In this document: positions 39,009 through 47,912 of the stretch, piece by piece
How the letters are laid out: every line of letters begins with the position of its first letter
Position numbering within the stretch: position 1 is the first letter of the stretch
Source: Vairimorpha ceranae
Taxonomy: Eukaryota; Microsporidia; Nosematidae
Length of the DNA stretch: 62,797 nucleotides
Direction: 5' to 3'
NCBI RefSeq assembly: GCF_000988165.1
Contig: NW_020169313.1
Span: forward strand, 1 to 62,797
Position numbers and translations under genes: made by a program
Notes under the pieces: generated by a model
The model's database searches: none
The model's input: the letters and a program-made list of their open reading frames with translations, nothing else
Told to the model about the DNA's origin: nothing

Positions 39009-40241
39009 ATGCCAAATATTAAAAATATTCTTGTAGTCGGTACTGGTGGGATTGGAAGCGAATTGGTAAAATTATTGTATTTATTACCAGAATCTCAAAT
39101 TTCTTTAATAGATTTTGATACTATTGAATTAACGAATCTTAATAGACAATTTTTATTTACAAATAATGATATAGGAAAGTATAAATCTGAAATAGTAGGT
39201 AATAAAATAAGAGAAAGTACTAATTGGAAGATTACTTCATATACCGATTCCATTTATAATTATGATTTAGGATTTTTTAAACAATTTGATGTCGTTTATA
39301 ACTGCTTAGATAACAACGAAGCACGAACTTATGTAAATACAAGATGTTACCTTGGGAGTGTAAAACTTGTGGATGGAGGATCTGGGGGATTTAAAGGACA
39401 ATCTTGTATTTTTGATTATACAAAAGAATGTTTTGATTGTCTTCCAAAACCAATACAAAAAAGTTATAATGTTTGTACGATCAGAACATTACCAACTAAA
39501 TTTGAACATTGTATTGAATTTGTAAAAGAAACGTTTTTTAATGGTGAGTATAATTTCAATAGTCTAATTAAAACGGACAATATGTCACTTTATTCAGATT
39601 TTATTCTAAAACTTACAGTTAATAATGAAAATAATATAACTCCTTACAAAAAAGATATAATTAAAATTAAAAAGTATTTACTCAAACTAAAAAGAAAGAA
39701 TCTTAATGTATTGTCTTATAATAAAGATAATATATACGAATGTAAATTGTTATATAAATTGTCATGTATTAGATCCAAATCTGCAAATATTGAACTAATA
39801 TCTTTTTTTGATTTTCAAAGTATAGCTAACAATATTATTCCTTCTTTATGCAGTACAAATGCCATAGTAGCTTCTTTAATGATTTTGAGTGAACGGAATA
39901 ACACGCACTATTTTTTAACACACAACAAGAAATTATTTATAGGATTAGATCCGGGGGATAAAAATAGAGATTGTCATGTGTGCAGTAAAAAATGGATTGT
40001 TCTTAACATTAAAAAAGATTCTATGGCTATTGAATTATTTGATTTTATTAATCATCTTTTAAATGTAAATATAAAATATTTAATGACAGAAAATGGAAAA
40101 TTTTATAGTAAATTTCCAAATAATCTTGGAGATAAACTAGAAATAAATGTAAATAGTGTTGGTACACTTGGATACAATAATGAAGAGATTTTAAAAGTAT
40201 ATTTTAATGAATTAGAGGAATCTTTTAGAGTTATTAAATAA
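39009..40241 (+). CDS. UBA2: SUMO-activating enzyme subunit UBA2
   Basis: A 410-residue E1 subunit that adenylates SUMO and carries the catalytic cysteine. The nucleotide-binding motif VGTGGIGSELVKLL is at 10-23, with DFDTIELTNLNRQFLF at 36-51. The catalytic region reads VCTIRTLPTKFEHCIEF near 155, with the active Cys in VCTIR. Zinc-ligand pairs are CFDC near 141 and CHVC near 323. The last 75 residues form a ubiquitin-fold domain. CTIRxxP favours UBA2 over the NEDD8 E1 subunit UBA3, which has CTIAxxP. The start at 39009 follows TCCCTAAATTTTTAT. Confidence 0.85.
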   Translation: MPNIKNILVVGTGGIGSELVKLLYLLPESQISLIDFDTIELTNLNRQFLFTNNDIGKYKSEIVGNKIRESTNWKITSYTDSIYNYDLGFFKQFDVVYNCLDNNEARTYVNTRCYLGSVKLVDGGSGGFKGQSCIFDYTKECFDCLPKPIQKSYNVCTIRTLPTKFEHCIEFVKETFFNGEYNFNSLIKTDNMSLYSDFILKLTVNNENNITPYKKDIIKIKKYLLKLKRKNLNVLSYNKDNIYECKLLYKLSCIRSKSANIELISFFDFQSIANNIIPSLCSTNAIVASLMILSERNNTHYFLTHNKKLFIGLDPGDKNRDCHVCSKKWIVLNIKKDSMAIELFDFINHLLNVNIKYLMTENGKFYSKFPNNLGDKLEINVNSVGTLGYNNEEILKVYFNELEESFRVIK

Positions 40242-40270
40242 CTTTTAGTACAAACAAAACATAATTAAAT

Positions 40271-40576
40271 TTATTTCTTACACACTTTTTTTAAAAGTTC
40301 TTTCATAATTTTATCTTTCTCTTTTACTTCTAATTTCTTTATTTTTTCATCGTATTCTTCCTTCTTATGTTTTTCTACTAATTTTATGTATTCATCCACT
40401 TTATTTTTTAGCTCTTCGAGTAGTTTAGTATTTTTTTTTATCTCTATATCTATTAAATCCTGTGCATCTTCTTTGGCTTGTTTTATTATGCTTTCGTATT
40501 TCCTGTAAGCATCCTCTAACATTTCTTTTGCTTCATTTTCGTATTGTACTAATTTCTTTATACTTTCTGTAGACAT
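40271..40576 (-). CDS. VMA10: V-type ATPase subunit G
   Basis: A 101-residue, nearly all-helical charged protein. The N-terminal segment KLVQYENEAKEMLEDAYRKY matches the conserved start of Vma10 (LLxAExEAxxIVxxAR). The rest is a continuous coiled coil rich in Glu and Lys. Subunit G pairs with subunit E in the peripheral stalk that links the V1 and V0 sectors. The length fits. It converges on UBA2 with 29 bp between stops. Its start is preceded by GGGGTTA, the GGG-like rather than CCC-like signal. Confidence 0.75.
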   Translation of the reverse strand: MSTESIKKLVQYENEAKEMLEDAYRKYESIIKQAKEDAQDLIDIEIKKNTKLLEELKNKVDEYIKLVEKHKKEEYDEKIKKLEVKEKDKIMKELLKKVCKK

Positions 40577-41147
40577 TAACCCCTGTTTTGTTAGATGCGT
40601 TGCATAAATTTTTATAGATTTATGTGTTCAAATCTAACATACAAAAATAGTAATGTATTCAAATATTACTAACATTTTATTATAATTTTTTTTTATTTTT
40701 AGTTTTTTATTGTTTACAAAACTATTTTATAATTTGTAAACTTTTATTTAAATAAAAATTTTTTGGCAAAGAAAATTAATACACTTCTGCAAAATTTTAA
40801 AAGCAATAAATGATAAGATTTTTTTAAGAACATGTCAAATATTTCATTATTTATTCTTTCAATATTTTAAATTGGTTTAGTGCAAATTATATATTTTTGT
40901 TAAATGGAGATTAATCGATTGTAAATGTAAAAATCATTAAATAGACATTTTTATAAAATTCTAGTTTTTAAAATTTAAAACTAATGAAACTAAAATTATT
41001 ATTGAAATATTTAAACATAAATATTAAGATTTTTAAGTAAATCGAGTGAAAATTTTATTAGGCAAAAAGAACTATTTAAATCTACTACAAATCTTCAATG
41101 TAGCTATGTATCTTTATTTTGAACATATAAAAAATAACAATAACTTA
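40577..41147. other. A+T-rich gene-free region
   Basis: About 570 bp between two minus-strand genes with stops in all frames. No hairpin, repeat or RNA gene was recognised. Confidence 0.5.
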
Positions 41148-41627
41148 CTAAATTTCAATTATTGGTTTTTTAAATTCATACCACAACTCTAAAAATACAA
41201 GCTCATTATCTAAATATTTTTCATTAAACGAAGATGCTTTTATTAAATAAATGTCTTCTTCCTTTTGTTTATATATTTCTATACAAACATCTTTAGACTT
41301 ATAACACCAGAATTTATAAACATTGTCACTGGCAAGTGTATATTGAAATTTATCGACAAAATAAGTAAAATCATTTACAAAGTGTTTTTTTTTATCAACA
41401 TAAGATGATTTTACACTTTTACACAAATATTTTCTAGTTTTATATTTTTCTATATAAGTCTCTTCTATAATGCAGAATTTATCTTCGTATTCTCTTAAAA
41501 TTACAAATCTGTTTTCATTTCTAAAAACTTTTTCTGTAAAATCAAATGCAGTGAAACTGTAATTATCAACTAATTTTCTTATGTTCTTCGTATACGAATA
41601 TATTGAAAACTCAATATTCTTTGACAT
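41148..41627 (-). CDS. Small hypothetical protein, divergent from E2F
   Basis: A 159-residue protein with alternating beta strands and many aromatic and charged residues (for example YKFWCYKSKDVCIEIYKQKE near 105). No motif is decisive. The strand-rich pattern, with a final hydrophobic strand and ELWYEFKKP, could fit a small beta-barrel such as Mediator subunit 18, but I cannot support that. The ATG at 41627 is preceded by TATCCTTATTTT. Only 28 bp separate it from the start of the E2F gene on the other strand. Confidence 0.55.
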   Translation of the reverse strand: MSKNIEFSIYSYTKNIRKLVDNYSFTAFDFTEKVFRNENRFVILREYEDKFCIIEETYIEKYKTRKYLCKSVKSSYVDKKKHFVNDFTYFVDKFQYTLASDNVYKFWCYKSKDVCIEIYKQKEEDIYLIKASSFNEKYLDNELVFLELWYEFKKPIIEI

Positions 41628-41655
41628 AAAATAAGGATAAAAAATTATCCCTCTA
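41628..41655. promoter_or_regulatory. 28-bp shared upstream region of two divergent genes
   Basis: All sequence between the start codons of the minus-strand orphan and the plus-strand E2F gene. It contains an inverted pair, GGATAA and TTATCC, around AAAAA, with a CC(C)-type start signal facing each gene. Any core promoter for either gene must lie here or inside coding sequence. Confidence 0.7.
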
Positions 41656-42246
41656 ATGTCTAAAAATCTACATTCTGATAAGTTATCATCGGCTCGATCT
41701 GAAAATAGTTTACTTTGCCTGACTAAGAAATTTATGCAGCTAATTAGAGCATCAAAAGATAAAATTATTAATTTAAATATGGCGGCTACTGAACTATGTG
41801 TTCATAAAAGAAGAGTGTACGATATAACAAATGTTTTGGAAGGACTAGGCTTACTTAGTAAATGGTCTGTAAGCAGTGCAAGATGGATAGGAGGAAATAT
41901 TGACGATCATATAGGCAGTGAAAGTGAAAATAAAGAAAATGTTGTGTCTAGCAGTGGAAAATTTATAACACAGGAAGAGAAAAATCTTGATTTACAAATA
42001 GCTGAACTAAATAGTAAAATTGAAGAAATGTCGCAAAAACAAAGTAATCTTGAAAATGCTTATGTAACTTTTAACGATTTACAATCTATACCAAGTTTAA
42101 AAGATAAATTAATTTTTAGTATTAAGGCACCATCAGACATGGTAATGGATATCCCTAAATATGAAAAAGGAACATATAAACTGCATCTTACTTCAGAAGC
42201 CGGTAACATCATGGTATACTATGTATCGGACGAAGTAGTAGAATAA
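41656..42246 (+). CDS. E2F-family transcription factor
   Basis: A 196-residue protein. The E2F/DP winged-helix DNA-binding domain spans about 15-70: SLLCLTKKFMQLIRASKD, then VHKRRVYDITNVLEGLGLL with the RRxYD DNA-contacting motif, and SARWIGG closing the wing. A coiled coil follows (LDLQIAELNSKIEEMSQ) and a marked-box-like end (LIFSIKAPSDMVMDIP). VLEGLGLL is E2F-like rather than DP-like. E2F proteins control G1/S genes with a DP partner, so a DP homologue should lie elsewhere. The start follows TCCCTCTA. Confidence 0.93.
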   Translation: MSKNLHSDKLSSARSENSLLCLTKKFMQLIRASKDKIINLNMAATELCVHKRRVYDITNVLEGLGLLSKWSVSSARWIGGNIDDHIGSESENKENVVSSSGKFITQEEKNLDLQIAELNSKIEEMSQKQSNLENAYVTFNDLQSIPSLKDKLIFSIKAPSDMVMDIPKYEKGTYKLHLTSEAGNIMVYYVSDEVVE

Positions 42247-42294
42247 ATAAATTATTTGTAATACTTATTTAATTTATTGCCTAGAAAGTATAAA

Positions 42295-44289
42295 TCAATT
42301 AAAAAGAAAATGTAAATCTTCCTCGCTTATTTTCTCAACTGCAGCATAATTACGCTCTACAGACGATTCAAAAAGTGCCTTTTTCTTTTTTTGTAATTCT
42401 AATATTTTTGATTCTATAGAATTTTCAATAATAACTCTATGAATCTTAATTGGTCTATGTTGTCCAATACGGTGAATTCGATCCATAGCTTGCTCTTCGA
42501 CTGCAGGATTCCACCATAAATCCATAAGAAATACATTATTGGCTTCAGTTAAATTTAATGCAACCCCTCCAGCTTTTAGAGATATTAAAAATACGGTAAT
42601 ATTGTGATCAGTATTAAATTTTTCAATTGCTGCCTTTCTCTGATTAATAGGCATATTTCCATAAATGACAACACATCGAAATCCAGCACGTTCTAACCTC
42701 CAGCGTAAAATTTCTAAAAAATTAACATATTGTGAGAATACAATACTCTTTTCTAAATTATTTTTATTAGTATTTAGCTCAGTTAGTTTTTGAACTAAAA
42801 ACTCAATTTTTGTAGAACTTGTCCAATTTGTCGGATCTAATTGTGTCTTAATATTATATTCATATACTTGATTTAGATCAATTGTTATTTTAACTTTACA
42901 TACAGGACATTCTGAAGTTTCGAGCAAAAACATTCTAGCTTCTTCGCGACAAAAAATATGTTTACATTTAGAAATAATAGGATCATCGCATTCTTCATTA
43001 CAAAACCCGCAGATAGGTAAATCACTTAAGACATTCTGATTGTTTTTATACACTAAATAAGGATGATTAGCAGCTAGTCTCATTTTAAGTAATAAATCAA
43101 AAATATGAGCATAGTTTTTAACTACCTCTCCTCTAAGATTATATTCGTCAAATTTGCTTTTCGTATTCGAATATAAACTAGTGTAAAAATCCAATTCTTT
43201 TTCGTTAAAAAATAATCTTTCAATAAAAACGACTTTACTCGGCAGCCCCAACTCTGCTTCAATGCCTAATTTAGTACGCCTTAAAATAATATGTTGCGTA
43301 AAAATATGTAATTTATCAAAAATAGCTTTTCCTTCTTCGGTAAATCCCAATTCTTTAATTGGCGTTGCTATATTACGATTCCACCACCCAAAATGTTGAG
43401 CCGAAAAGTGTCCACATACACAAAATCCTCTCGATGCAAATTTGTCTTTTTCGTTGTATCTAAGCCAATACATAGAATTACATGAACATTTTTTGCAAAA
43501 ATAATATGAATAAGGATCTAACTTTAAAAACTTAACTAATGAAAACAAATCACCAACCTTGTTTTGTACAGGGGTACCAGTAAGACCCCATCGGAAGTTT
43601 GCTTTGAGATGTGAAATAGCAGTACTAGTATTACTTCTAGAATCTTTTATAGAATGCGCTTCGTCTAAAACTATTCTTGTAAAATCTATAGAATATAAAA
43701 ACCCAGATTTTCGTCTATAATCGCTTTCGACAGTTCCATAAGTTGTAAGAATAACGTCAATTTTCGAATTTAAATTACGTTCAAATTTTTCAACAGTAAG
43801 CTTTTCACGGCCATGATTTTTATAAACATTAAACATACCGGGTGCATGTTTTTCAAATTCTTCTATCCATTGATTTACTGCAATGGCTGGTACAATAATA
43901 AGATTGATATCTGTATTCATTCCTAATAATAATAAACCTATTGTTTGTATTGTTTTTCCCATCCCCATTTGGTCTGCCAATATACCTCCTTTAATAAAAC
44001 TATTTTCTCTACTTTTCATCCACGATATGCCATATAATTGATAGTCCATTAGCTTAGTTATCATCCCAAAAGGACGACTCAACGTTTCTACGTCAATGTT
44101 GGTCATAGATATAAACGATTTTTCATTTAGCACTTTGTGATTTCCAAAAATAATTTTGTTTTCTTCAGTTCGTCTCTCCATCTTTTTTTCTTCAATAGGT
44201 GTAAGTTTTCTAAACTTCATATTTACTACAGTGTCCTCTTTATAGATTTGAATGTCATGTCTTGGATCAATTTTATTTATATTAGACAT
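42295..44289 (-). CDS. RAD16: Rad16-like SNF2 ATPase with RING finger
   Basis: A 664-residue SNF2-family protein. The helicase core shows ILADQMGMGKTIQTIGLL (Walker A) near 100, VLDEAHSIKD (DEAH) near 210 and the C-terminal lobe with DRIHRIGQHRPI near 620. A C3HC4 RING (CGFCNEECDDPIISKCKHIF) sits between the lobes near 445, and a CxC-rich zinc-like insert near 275-295 precedes it. This plan matches yeast Rad16, which works with Rad7 in global-genome nucleotide excision repair. Rad5-type ATPases have a HIRAN domain, which is absent. The ATG at 44289 follows ACCCCATAT on the minus strand. Confidence 0.9.
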   Translation of the reverse strand: MSNINKIDPRHDIQIYKEDTVVNMKFRKLTPIEEKKMERRTEENKIIFGNHKVLNEKSFISMTNIDVETLSRPFGMITKLMDYQLYGISWMKSRENSFIKGGILADQMGMGKTIQTIGLLLLGMNTDINLIIVPAIAVNQWIEEFEKHAPGMFNVYKNHGREKLTVEKFERNLNSKIDVILTTYGTVESDYRRKSGFLYSIDFTRIVLDEAHSIKDSRSNTSTAISHLKANFRWGLTGTPVQNKVGDLFSLVKFLKLDPYSYYFCKKCSCNSMYWLRYNEKDKFASRGFCVCGHFSAQHFGWWNRNIATPIKELGFTEEGKAIFDKLHIFTQHIILRRTKLGIEAELGLPSKVVFIERLFFNEKELDFYTSLYSNTKSKFDEYNLRGEVVKNYAHIFDLLLKMRLAANHPYLVYKNNQNVLSDLPICGFCNEECDDPIISKCKHIFCREEARMFLLETSECPVCKVKITIDLNQVYEYNIKTQLDPTNWTSSTKIEFLVQKLTELNTNKNNLEKSIVFSQYVNFLEILRWRLERAGFRCVVIYGNMPINQRKAAIEKFNTDHNITVFLISLKAGGVALNLTEANNVFLMDLWWNPAVEEQAMDRIHRIGQHRPIKIHRVIIENSIESKILELQKKKKALFESSVERNYAAVEKISEEDLHFLFN

Positions 44290-46123
44290 ATATGGGGTAA
44301 TCACATTATAATAAATATATATTTAAATGTAAAGTGTTATAATAATAAATTAATCACAGAGATATATTGAAAAAATATTTTTAATAAATTTTATACAATT
44401 TTAAATATTTCATTTGTTTTGAAATTTACTCACATTTTTTTCTCCTTCCAAAAATAACTTTTGTGTAAAATTTACAATAATATGAAAGAATATTGAAAAA
44501 ATAAAATTACGTTTACGTAAAAAAATAATTAGAATAATAGTACAACTGTAGAGTTTTTAAACAAATAAAATGATCAACAACTATAGGTTATATGTATATA
44601 GATGGATATGTGTCCAGTGATAAAAAAGAAAAATTTATGAAAATTTTTTATGCTTAATATTGATTATAAAGTGATAAACTTTCTGTTTCACATGCTATCA
44701 ATTTTTGTAATTTGATTAAAGTTTATTTTAATTACATTGGAGGTTTAGTTGATTGATAAAGTAAAAAACACTTTTTTTTAATTTACATTAACTATATCAA
44801 ATTACTAATTATTTTTGAATTTAAAAAAGTTGCAAGGTGATAAAAAATAACTTGTTGTAAAGGACGTAAATATTTGATATTAAAAGTCAAATAGAATGTA
44901 AAAAACAAGACCTTAATATTGCTTGCTTGTGCTAAAAAACATTATTTTGTAGATTTAAAGTTGTTTTACTTTTTTAAAAAGAAGATATTACAAGCGCAGC
45001 GGTTGATATATGAAAGATTTAAACGTTACAAACGATTTTATGTCATTATGTATTTAACTATCGTTTTTATATAGTGACATTAGTCTATTTAATAAATTTT
45101 AATATTTTTTTTATCTTGCATTGCTTTTTCTGATTTAGCTGGCGCAATGCATTTAAATGCTTTGCAAACATAAGATAAAATTATTGCTTTTTAGATTATT
45201 GTCCTCTTTGTGTCATTTGATAAGTTTAATTGTATCTTTTTTTTACTACGTATTAAAAAGCAGATTTTTAATACATTTCTGAACTTAGAAGCTCGTAATT
45301 TACTTAGTGATTATAAAACATATTAAATTTAATATACATTTTTAAAAGGCTGTTTGCCTTTATGAAAGAAATACAAAATCGAGCATACAGCGAAAAAATT
45401 AAAAACCTATTCTGTTCATCAGATAGTATCAGGCGATTATGTAGAAATAGGAGTCGATATTACAATAAAAACCTACATTAAAATTGATAATAATAAGTGT
45501 GGCATCTTAATAGGAGAGAAGAAATTAAAGGAAATACTTATAGTTGAAAAAATGTGTCACATTACTTGACAATCTCCAACAAGTGGAGCTCGAAAAACTA
45601 CGAAATATGATTGTTAGCTAAAGTTTTAAGGTTAAACACAAATAATTTTATGTTTTAACATAAGATAGTATAGTAACAAAATATTACGCAAAATACAGAA
45701 GGGAACAAGAAATATTAGTCAAATTGAAGCATTTCCAATCAGCGACTATTAAAAAAACTTTTATATTCTTTTGCTGAAGCAATTAAGAGGAAGTGACATG
45801 ATTGCTTAAGGCGAGAGGAACGAAAATCAACATACAAAATAAACTAGTTTGATACTGAAATGGAGAAAAATAAAGGAAGAACCCTTACACGCAAATAAAT
45901 AAAAAAAAGTATAGAGTAATTATAATGCTGTAAAAAGATCACTAAACAAAAGAAAAAATATTTTATAACAACATCTAATTATTTCTTTTTTAGATGTATT
46001 TAACAATAAATAAATTATATAAATCTCATTTTTTTTATAAAGCAGCTTTCTTTACTATTTTCGTACAGAGTTAAGGTTTATCTTTTAGGTTGGTAATCTA
46101 ATTTTTTTTTTTAGAATCCCTTA
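44290..46123. other. 1.8-kb gene-poor region with decayed frames and palindromes
   Basis: There is no intact gene. Positions 45110-45180 hold overlapping inverted repeats: GCATTGC (45119-45125) with GCAATGC, TTATCTT with AAGATAA, and the palindrome GCATTTAAATGC. From 45366 to 45566 a plus frame without an ATG stays open for 67 codons with protein-like composition. More degenerate, less A+T-rich sequence follows to about 45900. The region looks like an eroded gene or mobile element, or an RNA locus. Confidence 0.4.
45366..45569 (+). pseudogene. Possible gene relic, origin unknown
   Basis: A frame of 67 codons with no start codon and base use closer to coding than the flanks. A typical passage reads IVSGDYVEIGVDITIKTYIK. 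An ATG at 45362 opens a different frame over the same sequence for about 36 codons, suggesting frameshift decay. A second short fragment is seen around 45675-45770. A transposase or a lost cellular gene are both possible, and I recognise neither. Confidence 0.25.
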
Positions 46124-47623
46124 ATGGCCAAACAAAAATTCGGCTTAACAGTTAATAAAGCTGAAAATTTTTCTAGTTGGTACACACAAGTACTTGTTAA
46201 AGGAGAATTTCTTGATTACTATGATGTCAAAGGGTGTTACATTCTAAGACCTAACGGCTATTTTATCTGGAATGAAATAAGAAAGTGGTTTACAAATGAA
46301 ATAGAAAAGTTGGGTGTAGAGGAATGCTTATTTCCTATGTTGATACCTAAAACATTTTTGGAAAAAGAAGAATCACATATTAGTGACTTTTCTCCAGAGG
46401 TTGCTTGGATAACAAAATGTGGAAATGAAGTTCTGCATGAACCTGTCGCAATAAGACCCACGTCTGAAACAGTTATGTATCCATCTTTTGCCCGATGGAT
46501 TAGCAGTCATCGAGATCTTCCTCTTAAGGTCAATCAGTGGTGCAATATTTTACGGTGGGAGTTGCGAGGTACAACGCCTTTAATTAGAAGTAAAGAAATT
46601 CTCTGGCAAGAAGGACACACAGCTCATATCGATAAAGAAGAAGCAGACAAAGAAGTTTTAGATATATTAGATTTGTACTACAGAATGTACAAAGAATTAT
46701 TAGCTGTGCCTGTTATAAAAGGACTTAAAACAGAAACAGAGAAATTTGCAGGTTCTGATTACAGTACAACTGTTGAAGGGTTTATTCCACAAGCGGGTAA
46801 AGGAATACAAGCTGCTACATCGCACCATCTTGGACAGAATTTTAGTAAAATGTTTGATGTTAAAGTACAAGTAGATGATGGTGTATCAGATTTTGTTTAT
46901 CAAAATTCATGGGGAATGACTACCAGATCGTTAGGAATTGCAGTAATGATACATTCTGATGATAAAGGATTGGTTTTACCACCTAAAGTTGCAAAAATAC
47001 AGGTAGTTATTATACCATGTGGTTTAAGTGTTAAAACTAGTACTGAAGATAAAAATAAATTATTAAAAGTAATAAACAGAATAAAGAATCAGTTATTATT
47101 CTCTAAAATACGTGTACATATAGATGATCGAGACAATGTTACTGTTGGATATAAATTTAATCACTGGGAGATAAGAGGTGTTCCAATAAGAATTGAAATA
47201 GGGCTTAAAGATTTAGAAAAAAATGAGATGTGCATTTATAAACGAAATACAGGTACTAAGAATCAGTATACAATTGATGATAATGTTACTGAAAAAATAC
47301 AGTTACTTATTAATGATATACATGAAGAAATGTACAATACAGCACTTAAAGAACAAGAAAGTAAAATTTTATATATTAATAACATTTTTGATTTCGTAAA
47401 AAAATTAGATGAAAATTGTATTTTAATGACACCTTGGTGTGAATCTTCGCAGTGTGAAGAAAAGATAAAAACTATGAGTACTAAATTTGAAGATGAAAAA
47501 ATTTTGATTGCAGGTGCTAAATCGTTGTGTATTCCTTTTGAGTCTAGAAAAATTGAACACGAAACTTGTATTATTTGTAAAAGTGCTTGCAAGAGATACA
47601 CTTTATTTGGTAGAAGTTATTAA
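46124..47623 (+). CDS. PRS1: Prolyl-tRNA synthetase (eukaryotic/archaeal type)
   Basis: A 499-residue class II synthetase. Motif 1 is near WNEIRKWFTNEIEKLG (about 50), motif 2 spans RPTSETVMYPSFARWI and WCNILRWELRG (about 110-150), and motif 3 includes SWGMTTRSLGIAVM near 265. The anticodon-binding domain (from about 285, KVAKIQVVIIPCG) and a C-terminal zinc-like extension (ETCIICKSACKRYTLFGRSY, ending in the invariant Tyr) are present, as in eukaryotic and archaeal enzymes without the bacterial editing insert. The start at 46124 follows TCCCTTA. It comes after the gene-poor region. Confidence 0.96.
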   Translation: MAKQKFGLTVNKAENFSSWYTQVLVKGEFLDYYDVKGCYILRPNGYFIWNEIRKWFTNEIEKLGVEECLFPMLIPKTFLEKEESHISDFSPEVAWITKCGNEVLHEPVAIRPTSETVMYPSFARWISSHRDLPLKVNQWCNILRWELRGTTPLIRSKEILWQEGHTAHIDKEEADKEVLDILDLYYRMYKELLAVPVIKGLKTETEKFAGSDYSTTVEGFIPQAGKGIQAATSHHLGQNFSKMFDVKVQVDDGVSDFVYQNSWGMTTRSLGIAVMIHSDDKGLVLPPKVAKIQVVIIPCGLSVKTSTEDKNKLLKVINRIKNQLLFSKIRVHIDDRDNVTVGYKFNHWEIRGVPIRIEIGLKDLEKNEMCIYKRNTGTKNQYTIDDNVTEKIQLLINDIHEEMYNTALKEQESKILYINNIFDFVKKLDENCILMTPWCESSQCEEKIKTMSTKFEDEKILIAGAKSLCIPFESRKIEHETCIICKSACKRYTLFGRSY

Positions 47624-47912
47624 TAAAATTTTGATGTTTTAAATCGTTTTTTTAAAATATTTTATTAAATGCAGTAAGTTTTTATTACTTTTTTATGACT
47701 TTTAAAACATATGAAATACACATTGTTTATCTAAAAAAGTGTAATATACGATAAATGTATATGTACTATGATTTAAAAATTTGTTTCTTTCATTTCTTTA
47801 CACAAAATAAATATTCAGATTCAAACTTTTTTTATATATTGATATTAATGCATAAACAGTTAACATCAATATTTTTTAATGAAATTTTTTAGAGAAATTT
47901 AAAGCCCTGAAA

